Below are positions 8,495-16,494 of a stretch of DNA of 64,000 nt, in pieces. The number at the start of each line of letters is the position of its first letter. Position 1 is the first letter of the stretch. A model generated the notes under the pieces. It did not search any database. It saw only the letters and a list, made by a program, of their open reading frames with translations, and was not told where the DNA came from. A program made the translations under genes and the position numbers. The stretch comes from Zeimonas arvi (GTDB taxonomy: Bacteria; Pseudomonadota; Gammaproteobacteria; Burkholderiales; Burkholderiaceae_E): contig NZ_VDUY01000010.1 in NCBI RefSeq assembly GCF_008039575.1, positions 1 through 64,000 of the forward strand, given 5' to 3'.

Positions 8495-8537
8495 GCCGCA
8501 GCCGCAGCCGCAGCCGCAGCCGCAGCCGCAGCCGCAG
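8495..8537. repeat. gccgca hexamer tandem repeat, 7 copies
   Basis: Seven uninterrupted copies of gccgca fill the space between the tyrB stop codon (8539-8541) and the region upstream of the endonuclease promoter. The hexamer length would keep frame if read. It lies just outside tyrB and is a candidate for copy-number variation between strains. Confidence 0.9.
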
Positions 8538-8538
8538 C

Positions 8539-9747
8539 TTACTCCGCGACCACCTTCGCGATCGCGTCGGCCACCGGGTCGATGTTCCTGCTGTTCAGCG
8601 CCGCCAGGCAGATGCGGCCGGTGGCGATCGCGTAGATGCCGAACTCCTCGCGCAGCCGATCGACCTGCGCCGACGTGAGGCCCGAATACGAGAACATGCC
8701 CCGCTGCGTCGTCACGAAGGAGAAGTCCTGCTTGACGCCGCGGGCCTTCAGCTTCTCGACCAACTGCACGCGCATCTGCCGGATGCGCTCGCGCATGCCG
8801 GCGAGCTCCTGCTCCCAGAGCTTGCGCAGTTCGGGCGTGGACAGCACGGCCGCCACGATCGCCGCGCCGTGGGTCGGCGGGTTCGAGTAGTTGGTGCGGA
8901 TCACCCGCTTGACCTGGCTGATCACCCGGGTGGTCTCGTCGCGATCGAGCGTGACGATGGACAGGGCGCCGACCCGCTCGCCGTACAGCGAGAAGGACTT
9001 CGAGAACGAGCTCGACACGAAGAAGGGCAGGCCGGAGTCCGCGAACAGGCGCAGTGCCGCCGCGTCTTCCTCGATGCCGTCGCCGAAGCCCTGGTAGGCC
9101 ATGTCGAGGAAGGCGACCAGGCCGCGGCTGCGCACCGCCTGGACCACCTGCTTCCACTGCTCGACGCTCAGGTCGACCCCGGTGGGGTTGTGGCAGCAGG
9201 CGTGCAGCACCGCGATCGAGCCGGAAGGCATGGCGTTCAGGGCGGCCAGCATGCCCGCGAAGTTCACGCCGTGCGAGGCCGAGTCGTAGTACGGGTAGGC
9301 GTTGACCTTGAAGCCGGCGCCTTCGAACAGCGCGCGGTGGTTCTCCCAGCTGGGGTCGCTGATCCAGACCTCGGCGTTCGGGGCGAGCCGTTTCAGGAAG
9401 TCTGCGCCGATCTTCAGGCCGCCGGTTCCGCCCAGGGCCTCGAAGGTGGCGACCCGACCCGCGGCCAGCAGCGGGGAGTCCTTGCCGAACAGCAGTTGCT
9501 GCACCGCCTGGTTGTAGGCCCCGAAGCCTTCGATGGGCAGATAGCCGCGCGCCGGCGCCGCCTCGAGGCGGGTCTTCTCGGCTTCCCGCACCGCGGCGAG
9601 CAGCGGCAGCTTGCCGTTGTCGTCGTAGTAGACGCCGACGCCGAGGTTCACCTTGTTGGTGCGCGTGTCGGCGTTGAAGGCTTCGGTCAGGCCCAGGATG
9701 GGGTCACGGGGCGCCAACTGGACGGCGGCAAACATCGACTGGCTCAT
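8539..9747 (-). CDS. tyrB: aromatic amino acid aminotransferase (aspartate family)
   Basis: This is a PLP-dependent class I aminotransferase of 402 residues, the size of AspC/TyrB. It moves amino groups between aromatic amino acids or aspartate and 2-oxoglutarate. Visible features are the N-terminal NLGVGVYYDDNGKLPLL, the substrate/PLP loop ALGGTGGLK, N187 in CCHNPTGVD, D215 in FLDMAYQGF, the Schiff-base lysine K250 in SSSFSKSFSLYGERVG, and the C-terminal GRICLAALN. TyrB versus AspC specificity is taken from the Burkholderiales context (divergent from uvrB), not from sequence. The endonuclease gene lies downstream on the same strand, but its SOS box suggests separate control. Confidence 0.9.
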   Translation of the reverse strand: MSQSMFAAVQLAPRDPILGLTEAFNADTRTNKVNLGVGVYYDDNGKLPLLAAVREAEKTRLEAAPARGYLPIEGFGAYNQAVQQLLFGKDSPLLAAGRVATFEALGGTGGLKIGADFLKRLAPNAEVWISDPSWENHRALFEGAGFKVNAYPYYDSASHGVNFAGMLAALNAMPSGSIAVLHACCHNPTGVDLSVEQWKQVVQAVRSRGLVAFLDMAYQGFGDGIEEDAAALRLFADSGLPFFVSSSFSKSFSLYGERVGALSIVTLDRDETTRVISQVKRVIRTNYSNPPTHGAAIVAAVLSTPELRKLWEQELAGMRERIRQMRVQLVEKLKARGVKQDFSFVTTQRGMFSYSGLTSAQVDRLREEFGIYAIATGRICLAALNSRNIDPVADAIAKVVAE

Positions 9748-9803
9748 GGCGATCGACCAAGTTCCTGATTGTTAAGAAAAATTACCTAATGAAACACAAG
9801 TAT

Positions 9804-9822
9804 CTGCACAAAAAATGTGCAG
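9804..9822. promoter_or_regulatory. inverted repeat in the tyrB-uvrB divergent region
   Basis: Perfect 7-bp arms ctgcaca / tgtgcag surround an A5 spacer inside an AT-rich stretch (about 9770-9835) of an otherwise GC-rich 284-bp intergenic region. It lies about 60 bases before the tyrB start and may be an operator for either gene. It is not a LexA box, because the spacing between CTG and CAG is 13 and not 10. Confidence 0.45.
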
Positions 9823-10031
9823 GGCACTAGCTTTTTGGGGGGCGCGCAGCGATAATTCGTCTTTGGCCGAGCGGCGGCGAAAGCGCCGTGAGGCCCAGAT
9901 GAAAAGCCCTTGCCGGCACGTGGATTTCGGCCGGATTCCGGACTGTCGGGAATCCCGCGAATTCATGCGGCAGCGCAGCAAGGGTCGGTTTTGTCAAGTC
10001 TAACACGCTGCCTCCGGAACCCTCCGCCCAG

Positions 10032-12119
10032 ATGACCGATCTCGCGCTCGACAGCACGAAGTTCGTCAGCTTCCCGGGAAGCCCTTTCCAGCTGTACCAG
10101 CCTTTCCCCCCGGCTGGCGACCAGCCGGAGGCCATCGCTCGCCTGATCGAAGGCATCCAGGACGGCTTGAGCTTCCAGACGCTGCTGGGCGTGACCGGCT
10201 CGGGCAAGACCTTCACGATGGCCAACGTCATCGCGCAGCTCGGCCGGCCGGCGCTGGTCCTTGCGCCGAACAAGACGCTGGCCGCGCAGCTGTACGCGGA
10301 GATGCGCGAGTTCTTCCCGAACAACGCGGTCGAGTACTTCGTCTCCTACTACGACTACTACCAGCCCGAAGCCTACGTGCCCCAGCGCGACCTGTTCATC
10401 GAGAAGGACTCGTCGATCAACGAGCACATCGAGCAGATGCGGCTGTCGGCCACCAAGTCGCTCCTCGAGCGCCGCGACACGGTGATCGTGGCGACCGTGT
10501 CGTGCATCTACGGCATCGGCAACCCGAACGACTATCACGCGATGGTCATGACGCTGCGCGTGAAGGACAAGATGTCCCAGCGCGACGTGCTGGCGCGGCT
10601 GGTGTCCATGCAGTACAAGCGCAACGAGACCGATTTCGTGCGCGGCAGTTTCCGGGTGCGCGGCGACACGATCGACATCTTCCCGGCCGAGCACGCCGAG
10701 CTCGCGGTGCGGGTCGAGCTGTTCGACGACGAAGTCGAAAGCATCCAGCTCTTCGATCCGCTCACCGGCCGGGTGCAGCAGAAGATCCCGCGCTTCACCG
10801 TGTACCCGTCATCGCATTACGTGACGCCGCGGGCGACCGTGCTGCGCGCCATCGAGACGATCAAGGAAGAGCTGCGCGAGCGGCTCGCCTTCTTCAACGC
10901 CCAGGGCAAGTTCGTCGAAGCGCAGCGGCTCGAGCAGCGCACCCGCTTCGACATCGAGATGCTGCAGGAGCTCGGCTTCTGCAAGGGCATCGAGAACTAC
11001 ACCCGGCACCTGTCGGGCGCGGCGCCCGGCGAGCCGCCGCCCACGCTGGTCGACTACCTGCCCTCCGACGCGCTGATGATCATCGACGAGAGCCACGTCA
11101 CGATCGGCCAGCTCGGCGGCATGTATCGTGGCGACCGCTCGCGCAAGGAAACGCTGGTCGACTACGGCTTCCGCCTGCCCTCGGCGCTGGACAACCGGCC
11201 GCTCACCTTCGAGGAGTTCGAGTCCAAGGTGCGCCAGTGCGTGTTCGTGTCGGCCACGCCGGCCGTCTACGAGGCGCGCCAGTCCGGGCAGGTGGTCGAG
11301 CAGGTGGTGCGGCCCACCGGCCTGGTCGACCCGGTGGTCACCGTCAGGCCGGCCACCAGCCAGGTCGACGACGCGTTGTCCGAGATTCGCGTGCGGGTGG
11401 AGCGCGGCGAGCGGGTGCTGGTCACCACGCTCACCAAGCGGATGGCCGAGGATCTCACCGACTACCTGGGCGAGAACGGCGTGCGGGTCCGCTACCTGCA
11501 CTCGGACATCGACACGGTGGAGCGGGTCGAGATCATCCGCGACCTGCGCCTGGGCACCTTCGACGTGCTGGTGGGCATCAACCTGCTGCGCGAGGGCCTG
11601 GACATTCCCGAGGTCTCGCTGGTGGCGATCCTCGACGCCGACAAGGAAGGCTTCCTGCGTTCCGAGCGCAGCCTGATCCAGACGATCGGGCGGGCGGCGC
11701 GCAACCTGAACGGCACTGCGATCCTGTACGCCGATCGGGTCACCGACTCGATGCGCAGGGCGATCGACGAGACCGAGCGGCGGCGCCTGAAGCAGGTGGC
11801 GTTCAACGTCGAGCACGGCATCGTGCCGCGCGGGGTCAGCAAGCAGATCCGCGACATGATCGACGGCGTCTGGGATCCGCAGCAGGCGCGGCAGGAGCTC
11901 AAGGCCGCCGAGCAGCAGGCGGGCTACGACGCGATGTCGGAGAAGGCGCTCGCGAAAGAGATCAAGCGGCTCGAGAAGCAGATGCTCGAGCATGCGAAGA
12001 ACCTGGAATTCGAGAAGGCCGCGCAGCTGCGCGACCAGCTCGCTGCATTGAAGGAGCGGTTTTTCGGTTCGAACGGAGGGGGCAATGTCGTTCCGTTCGT
12101 GGCTGGGAAGGCTGCTTGA
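10032..12119 (+). CDS. uvrB: excinuclease ABC subunit B
   Basis: UvrB is the damage-verifying helicase-like subunit of nucleotide excision repair and works with UvrA and UvrC. The protein has 695 residues, the normal length. It shows Walker A GVTGSGKT at residues 53-60, the beta-hairpin [13 protein letters not shown] near 107, the DEAD-box variant IIDESH near 350, helicase motifs [27 protein letters not shown] and QTIGRAARN, and a C-terminal UVR motif ([23 protein letters not shown] region) that contacts UvrC. The ATG at 10032 begins the conserved N-terminus and has only a weak ribosome site. No LexA box is seen in the 284 bases upstream. Confidence 0.97.
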   Translation: MTDLALDSTKFVSFPGSPFQLYQPFPPAGDQPEAIARLIEGIQDGLSFQTLLGVTGSGKTFTMANVIAQLGRPALVLAPNKTLAAQLYAEMREFFPNNAVEYFVSYYDYYQPEAYVPQRDLFIEKDSSINEHIEQMRLSATKSLLERRDTVIVATVSCIYGIGNPNDYHAMVMTLRVKDKMSQRDVLARLVSMQYKRNETDFVRGSFRVRGDTIDIFPAEHAELAVRVELFDDEVESIQLFDPLTGRVQQKIPRFTVYPSSHYVTPRATVLRAIETIKEELRERLAFFNAQGKFVEAQRLEQRTRFDIEMLQELGFCKGIENYTRHLSGAAPGEPPPTLVDYLPSDALMIIDESHVTIGQLGGMYRGDRSRKETLVDYGFRLPSALDNRPLTFEEFESKVRQCVFVSATPAVYEARQSGQVVEQVVRPTGLVDPVVTVRPATSQVDDALSEIRVRVERGERVLVTTLTKRMAEDLTDYLGENGVRVRYLHSDIDTVERVEIIRDLRLGTFDVLVGINLLREGLDIPEVSLVAILDADKEGFLRSERSLIQTIGRAARNLNGTAILYADRVTDSMRRAIDETERRRLKQVAFNVEHGIVPRGVSKQIRDMIDGVWDPQQARQELKAAEQQAGYDAMSEKALAKEIKRLEKQMLEHAKNLEFEKAAQLRDQLAALKERFFGSNGGGNVVPFVAGKAA

Positions 12120-12180
12120 ATGGCGCCGCTCGCGGAGCGGCGCAAGAACCAAGGATCCTGTTTTCGAGTCTGGAGTTGAA

Positions 12181-12702
12181 ATGGCAAAACGTGAACCGAT
12201 TTCGCTGGCAATGAACACCCGCATCCTGTTCGTCTGCATGGGCAACATCTGCCGCTCGCCGATGGCCGAGGGCGTGTTCCAGCAGATGGTGCGCCAGGCG
12301 GGCCTCGACGAGGTCGTGCAGGTCGGCTCGGCCGGCACCCACGCCTTCCACGCCGGCGAGGCGCCGGACAAGCGCGCGCAGGCCACCGCGAGCAAGCGCG
12401 GCTATGACATTTCGGGGCTGCGTGCCCGGCGCATCAAGGACAAGGACTTCGAGGATTACGACATGATCCTCGCCATGGACTGGGACAACCTCGCGCTGCT
12501 CCAGCAGATGGCGCCCAAGAGCGCGCACCACAAGCTGCAACTGCTGATGCGCTTCGCCAGCGACCACGAGTCGGCCACGATTCCCGACCCGTACTACGGC
12601 AACCAGCAGGGCTTCGAACAGGTGCTCGACTACATCGAGGACGCCTGCAACGGCCTGCTCGAGGTCGCCAAGCGCCGCGCCACGCAAGTTGCCGCGGCCT
12701 GA
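12181..12702 (+). CDS. low-molecular-weight protein tyrosine phosphatase
   Basis: This is a cytoplasmic phosphatase of 173 residues. The P-loop CMGNICR (C19-x5-R25) comes directly after the first beta strand ILFV, and the general-acid segment IPDPYYG lies near residue 140. It hydrolyses phosphotyrosine on proteins or small substrates, and its bacterial targets are unclear. The start at 12181 has a ggag site 8 bases upstream. A later Met at 12211 is also possible and would remove ten residues. In Burkholderiales this gene stands directly before the isc operon, as here. Confidence 0.92.
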   Translation: MAKREPISLAMNTRILFVCMGNICRSPMAEGVFQQMVRQAGLDEVVQVGSAGTHAFHAGEAPDKRAQATASKRGYDISGLRARRIKDKDFEDYDMILAMDWDNLALLQQMAPKSAHHKLQLLMRFASDHESATIPDPYYGNQQGFEQVLDYIEDACNGLLEVAKRRATQVAAA

Positions 12703-12794
12703 GCGTGTTGCGGGCCACGGGTGGCTCGCAAGCCCGGTCCCGGATTGCGCTGCAATCCGGCGGCGGCAAGCCGGCTGACGGTCGGTTCGGACTC

Positions 12795-12822
12795 GCCCGG
12801 CCGCGGGAGACCGCGGCCGGGC
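12795..12822. terminator. terminator-like hairpin without T tract
   Basis: A 12-bp near-perfect GC stem (gcccggccgcgg / ccgcggccgggc, loop gaga) lies between the phosphatase gene and the iscR promoter. No T run follows, so termination is uncertain. The remaining 292 bases of this gap hold only the IscR-like site listed separately. Confidence 0.5.
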
Positions 12823-12916
12823 TCCGGCGCCTGTAAGGCAGGCCGGCCGGCGTCGACAATACCCGAGTGAGTTGAATGGGAATTTGTCCACGACAAACCC
12901 CCTTCCATCCTCGCGA

Positions 12917-12941
12917 ATTCTCGACTAAAATACTCGGAAAC
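12917..12941 (+). promoter_or_regulatory. IscR type 1-like operator before iscR
   Basis: The stretch tctcgactaaaatactcgg at about 12920-12938 resembles the type 1 IscR site (core CCGACTAAAnTAGTCGG). The left half matches well, and the right half has a swapped base (actcgg for agtcgg). It lies about 55 bases before the iscR ATG, the expected place for [2Fe-2S]-IscR autorepression. Confidence 0.65.
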
Positions 12942-12994
12942 TCGCCGAGCGAGAGCCCGAGTCACCGACTGGCCTCTACCAGACTGGAGCAAGC

Positions 12995-13525
12995 ATGAGA
13001 CTGACCACCAAGGGGCGTTTCGCGGTCACCGCCATGATCGACCTGGCCATGCGCCAGCATCAGGGTCCCGTCACGCTGGCCGGGATCAGCCAGCGCCAGA
13101 AGATCTCGCTGTCCTACCTCGAGCAGTTGTTCGGCAAGCTCCGTCGGCACGAGCTGGTCGAGAGCACGCGCGGGCCGGGCGGTGGCTACACGCTGGCACG
13201 TCCTGCCAAGAACGTCACCGTGGCGGACATCATCTTCGCGGTCGACGAGCCGCTCGACGCCACGCAGTGCGGCGGCAAGGAAAACTGCAACGACGACGGC
13301 CCCTGCATGACGCACGAGCTCTGGTCGAACCTGAACAAGCGAATGGTCGAGTACCTCGACTCGGTCACGCTGGGCGAGCTGGTCGAGCAGCAGAAGGGCC
13401 GCGAGGCGAGCAGCCGGCAGCCCCGCGAGATATCGGTGCTCAAGGAGCACCGCGCCGCGCTGGAGTTCCCCACGTCCACGCTGCAGCCGATCAAGATCGA
13501 GAAGGGCCGGATCACCACCATCTGA
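12995..13525 (+). CDS. iscR: iron-sulfur cluster regulator IscR
   Basis: This is an Rrf2-family [2Fe-2S] transcription regulator of 176 residues. The winged helix is at about 1-65, with the recognition segment [14 protein letters not shown] and wing [14 protein letters not shown]. The cluster ligands C92, C98, C104 and H107 are all present ([17 protein letters not shown]), at the numbering known from E. coli. It senses cellular Fe-S status and represses isc genes when clusters are plentiful. The next gene is iscA. The expected iscS and iscU are missing between them. An operator-like sequence precedes the gene. Confidence 0.95.
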   Translation: MRLTTKGRFAVTAMIDLAMRQHQGPVTLAGISQRQKISLSYLEQLFGKLRRHELVESTRGPGGGYTLARPAKNVTVADIIFAVDEPLDATQCGGKENCNDDGPCMTHELWSNLNKRMVEYLDSVTLGELVEQQKGREASSRQPREISVLKEHRAALEFPTSTLQPIKIEKGRITTI

Positions 13526-13617
13526 AGGTCCGGGCGGCGCCGGGGCGGATTCCCTGGCGCCAGCCGGACAGGGCCTCTGTCGTGGACAGGGGCCGAAGCA
13601 TCGAAGGAGCGCAGCAC

Positions 13618-13941
13618 ATGGCAGTCACCTTGACCGAGTCCGCCGCCCGGCACATCGCGGCGCAGTTGCAGCGCCGCGGCAAGGGCGTGGGCCTGCGCCT
13701 CGGGGTACGGACCTCGGGCTGCTCGGGATTCGCCTACCAGATCGACTTTGCCGAGCAGACCGATCCGGCGGACGCCGCCTTCGAAAGCCACGGCGTGAAG
13801 GTCTTCATCGATCCGAAGAGCCTGCCGTTTCTCGAAGGCACCGAGCTGGACTTTGTTCGCGAGGGGCTCAACGAGGGGTTCAAGTTCAACAATCCGAACG
13901 TCACCGCATCGTGCGGTTGCGGCGAATCCTTCTCGGTCTGA
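13618..13941 (+). CDS. iscA: A-type iron-sulfur carrier protein IscA
   Basis: This is an Fe-S carrier of 107 residues that delivers clusters from the assembly scaffold to apoproteins. The three conserved cysteines are C35 in [10 protein letters not shown] and C99/C101 in the C-terminal [10 protein letters not shown]. Also typical is [18 protein letters not shown]. The ATG at 13618 has gaaggag 9 bases upstream. It follows iscR by 92 bases, where a cysteine desulfurase and IscU scaffold are usual, and neither hscBA nor fdx follows. The N-terminus [14 protein letters not shown] is a normal IscA start, so the gene itself is intact. Confidence 0.92.
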   Translation: MAVTLTESAARHIAAQLQRRGKGVGLRLGVRTSGCSGFAYQIDFAEQTDPADAAFESHGVKVFIDPKSLPFLEGTELDFVREGLNEGFKFNNPNVTASCGCGESFSV

Positions 13942-13991
13942 GTTCCCTTCGGCTCGGGGCGCCGGTTCCCTGAAGCGGTCGCTCGCCGCGC

Positions 13992-14939
13992 ATGACGCTG
14001 GACCCCGTCGTCCTGTTCTTCCTGCTGGGCGTCGGGGCGCGGCTCGCGCGCTCCGACCTGCGCCTGCCGGACGCGCTGTACGAGACGCTGTCGATCTACC
14101 TGCTGCTTGCGATCGGGCTGAAGGGCGGCGTCGAGCTCGCGCGGCAGGATCTCTGGTCGCTGCTGCCGGTGGCGTTCACCGCCTTCTTGCTGTCGGCGAC
14201 GATCCCGCTGATCGCCTTCCCCTTGCTGCGCGGCCCGGTGGGCCTGCCGCGCGCCGATGCGGCGTCGATCGCCGCGCACTATGGCTCGGTGTCGGTCGTG
14301 ACCTTCGCCGTCGCCCAGAGCGTGCTCGCGCGGGCGGGCGTCGAGGCGCCGCCCGAGTTCGCGGTGCTGGTGGCGATCATGGAGGCGCCGGGCATCGTGG
14401 TGGGCATCCTGCTGGCGCGCGGCCTGTCGGGCGGGCAGGGTCCTGCGGCGGGCTGGGGCGTGCTGCTGCACGATGCCCTGTTCGGCAAGGCGGTCTACCT
14501 GCTGCTCGGCGGCCTGCTGATCGGCGCGCTGGTGGGCGAGGCCGGGATGGCGCCGCTGCGCCCGCTCTTCGGCGACCTGTTCCGCGGCGCGCTCGCGCTC
14601 TTCCTGCTGGAGATGGGCCTGGTCGCGGGCGGCCGGCTGGGTGACCTGCGCCGCGCCGGGCCAAGGCTGGTGGCCTTCGGCCTGCTGGCGCCGCTGCTGT
14701 TCGGCGCGATCGGGCTCGGCGCGGGGCTCGCACTCGGCCTCGGTGCGGGCGGCGTCACCCTGTTGGCCACGCTGGCGGCCAGCGCCTCCTACATCGCGGC
14801 GCCGGCAGCGATGCGGGTCGCCGTGCCCGAGGCCAACCCCGCCTTGTCGATCGGTGCGGCGCTGGGCGTGACCTTTCCCTTCAACGTGACGATCGGCGTC
14901 GGCCTGTACCTCTGGCTGGCGCAGCGCCTGACATCCTGA
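13992..14939 (+). CDS. sbtA: SbtA-family sodium-dependent bicarbonate permease
   Basis: This is an inner-membrane protein of 315 residues with about ten hydrophobic segments and the SbtA (DUF897) patterns: LPDALYETLSIYLLLAIGLKGG near residue 25, IAAHYGSVSVVTFAVAQ near 94, MEAPGIVVGILLAR near 130, and TLAASASYIAAPAAMR near 257. In cyanobacteria the family takes up bicarbonate with Na+. In heterotrophs it may supply bicarbonate for carboxylases (inference). The gene begins about 50 bases after iscA and is followed 11 bases later by an SbtB-like PII gene, which supports the assignment. Confidence 0.88.
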   Translation: MTLDPVVLFFLLGVGARLARSDLRLPDALYETLSIYLLLAIGLKGGVELARQDLWSLLPVAFTAFLLSATIPLIAFPLLRGPVGLPRADAASIAAHYGSVSVVTFAVAQSVLARAGVEAPPEFAVLVAIMEAPGIVVGILLARGLSGGQGPAAGWGVLLHDALFGKAVYLLLGGLLIGALVGEAGMAPLRPLFGDLFRGALALFLLEMGLVAGGRLGDLRRAGPRLVAFGLLAPLLFGAIGLGAGLALGLGAGGVTLLATLAASASYIAAPAAMRVAVPEANPALSIGAALGVTFPFNVTIGVGLYLWLAQRLTS

Positions 14940-14950
14940 GGCGATCGACG

Positions 14951-15253
14951 ATGGAAAAGCATCCGAGGAAGCTGCTGGTCGTGATCACCGAAGCGGCGAT
15001 CGAGAAGGCGGTGGTGCAGGATGCCCGCAGGCTGGGCGCGCATGGCTACACCGCGTCGGCGGTGCGCGGCGGCGGCCTGCAGGGCGAGCGCGAAGGCGCC
15101 TGGGAGGCCGACCGCTCGGTCGAGCTGAAGATCGTCTGCGGGCGCGACACCGCCGAGCGGATCGCCGAGCACCTGCTCGCCGCCTACGCGCCCCACTATG
15201 CGATGACGGTCTGGCTGGCCGACGTGCAGGTGTTCAGGGCCGAGAAGTTCTAG
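14951..15253 (+). CDS. sbtB: SbtB-like PII-family regulator
   Basis: This is a small PII-like protein of 100 residues that in cyanobacteria binds SbtA and adenine nucleotides and closes the transporter. A beta-alpha-beta start (KLLVVITEAAIEKAVVQDARRLGAHGYTA) and a T-loop-like GGGLQGEREGAWEADRS segment are visible. It ends at VFRAEKF and lacks the C-terminal redox R-loop (CGPEGC) of some cyanobacterial SbtB proteins, so redox control of that kind is absent. It is the second gene of an sbtA-sbtB unit. Its 3' end overlaps the convergent MFS gene by 20 bases. Confidence 0.85.
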   Translation: MEKHPRKLLVVITEAAIEKAVVQDARRLGAHGYTASAVRGGGLQGEREGAWEADRSVELKIVCGRDTAERIAEHLLAAYAPHYAMTVWLADVQVFRAEKF

Positions 15254-16484
15254 CGTTCCGGCACTGGCGATCCGGCGCTTTGGTCGTGCGCGGCGGCCGG
15301 CCGCGCACGACCAGCGCCATCGCGGCGATCGAGGCCAGCGAACCCGCGGACAGGCCCGCCAGCAGCCACAGCCCGGTCCGCGGGCCGGCGGCCTCGACCA
15401 GCGCGGAGAACGCCATCGGCGCCGCGGCCGCCACGGCCAGTGCCGGGCCCGCCACTGTGCCCAGCAGTTCGCCGTAGCCGCGGCTGCCGAACACCGCCAG
15501 CGGCAGCGAGCCGCGCACGATGGTCATCAGGCCGTTCGCGCAGCCGTAGAGGATCACGAACAGCGCTGCTGCCGTCGCGTGGCCGGGCCAGGCCAGGGCG
15601 ACTGCGAAGGCGGCCGGCAGCAGCGCCACCGAGGGCGGGGCGGTCGCCAGTGCGCTGAAGCGGCTCTGCATCAGCATCTCGACCAGGCGCGCGCCGACCT
15701 GCGCCACGCCCATCAGCGCCGCGGCCGAGACGACGACCGCGGTGCCCAGGCCCAGGCCGTCGAGCAGCATCGGCAGGTGGGCGGCCATGGTCGACGCGAC
15801 GAAGGCGTGCAGCGTGAAGGTCGCGGCCAGCAGCCAGAGCGCCAGCCGACGCTGGCGGGCGGGCAGCGACATGCCGGGGTGCGCCGGTGCGGCGGGCCGA
15901 TCGTCGGCGCCGCGGGCGCCGGCAGGTCCTCCGGCGAAGCGCCAGTGCAGGGGCAGGCAGATGGCCAGGTTGAGCACCGCGTAGACGACGAGCGTGGCAC
16001 GCCAGCCCAGCGCGGTGTCGAGCCAGTGGCCGATCGGCCAGAACGCGGTCGAGGCCAGGCCGCCCAGCAGCGTCAGCAGCGAGATCGCGCGCCGCGCGTC
16101 CGCCCCGGCCAGCGCGGTCAGCGCCGCGAAGGCGCCGTCGTAGAGGATGGAGCGAAGCGCCAGGCCGAGCAGGGTCCAGCCCGCGAGCAGCCCGGCCAGG
16201 CCTTGCGCCGCGGCCAGCACCAGCAGCCCGGCGGCGGCGATGACCGAAGCGGCGCTCATCACCTTGCGCGCGCCCAGGCGGTCGATCAGCCGTCCGGCGG
16301 GGCGCGCGGTCAGCCCCGCGACCAGGATGCCCCACGAGAAGGCGCCGAGCACGGCGGTGGCGCCCAGCCCGAGGCCGGCGGCCGTCGGGGCGGCCAGCAC
16401 CGCCGGCATGTAGTGCGTCGTGCCCCAGCCGACGATCTGGGTGACGCCGAGTGCGGCGATCACCGGCCCGAGGGGCGTCGCCAT
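15234..16484 (-). CDS. major facilitator superfamily transporter
   Basis: This is an inner-membrane permease of 416 residues with 12 predicted helices in two six-helix halves and a central loop at about 200-225 (AGGPAGARGADDRPAAPAHPG). The cytoplasmic motif between helices 2 and 3 is ARPAGRLIDRLGARKV, near residue 62. The fold resembles the monocarboxylate/oxalate-type MFS branch, but no substrate can be assigned. The gene precedes lysS on the opposite side of a short gap (11 bases after the end of lysS) and may be the tail of the recJ-prfB-lysS transcript. Confidence 0.82.
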   Translation of the reverse strand: MATPLGPVIAALGVTQIVGWGTTHYMPAVLAAPTAAGLGLGATAVLGAFSWGILVAGLTARPAGRLIDRLGARKVMSAASVIAAAGLLVLAAAQGLAGLLAGWTLLGLALRSILYDGAFAALTALAGADARRAISLLTLLGGLASTAFWPIGHWLDTALGWRATLVVYAVLNLAICLPLHWRFAGGPAGARGADDRPAAPAHPGMSLPARQRRLALWLLAATFTLHAFVASTMAAHLPMLLDGLGLGTAVVVSAAALMGVAQVGARLVEMLMQSRFSALATAPPSVALLPAAFAVALAWPGHATAAALFVILYGCANGLMTIVRGSLPLAVFGSRGYGELLGTVAGPALAVAAAAPMAFSALVEAAGPRTGLWLLAGLSAGSLASIAAMALVVRGRPPRTTKAPDRQCRNARTSRP

Positions 16485-16494
16485 CGCGCGGGCG

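Noticed and set aside
8495-8537. A possible CRISPR or coding repeat at the gccgca tract
   Set aside because: The units are 6 bp with no spacers, and the tract lies after the tyrB stop. It is a simple-sequence repeat. I saw no CRISPR array anywhere in the window.
9815-10003. A 62-residue plus-strand frame upstream of uvrB
   Set aside because: It has no ribosome site and a composition unlike coding DNA, and it covers the probable tyrB/uvrB promoter region.
9748-10031. A LexA box for uvrB
   Set aside because: No CTGT-N8-ACAG match is present. The nearest palindrome has the wrong spacing.
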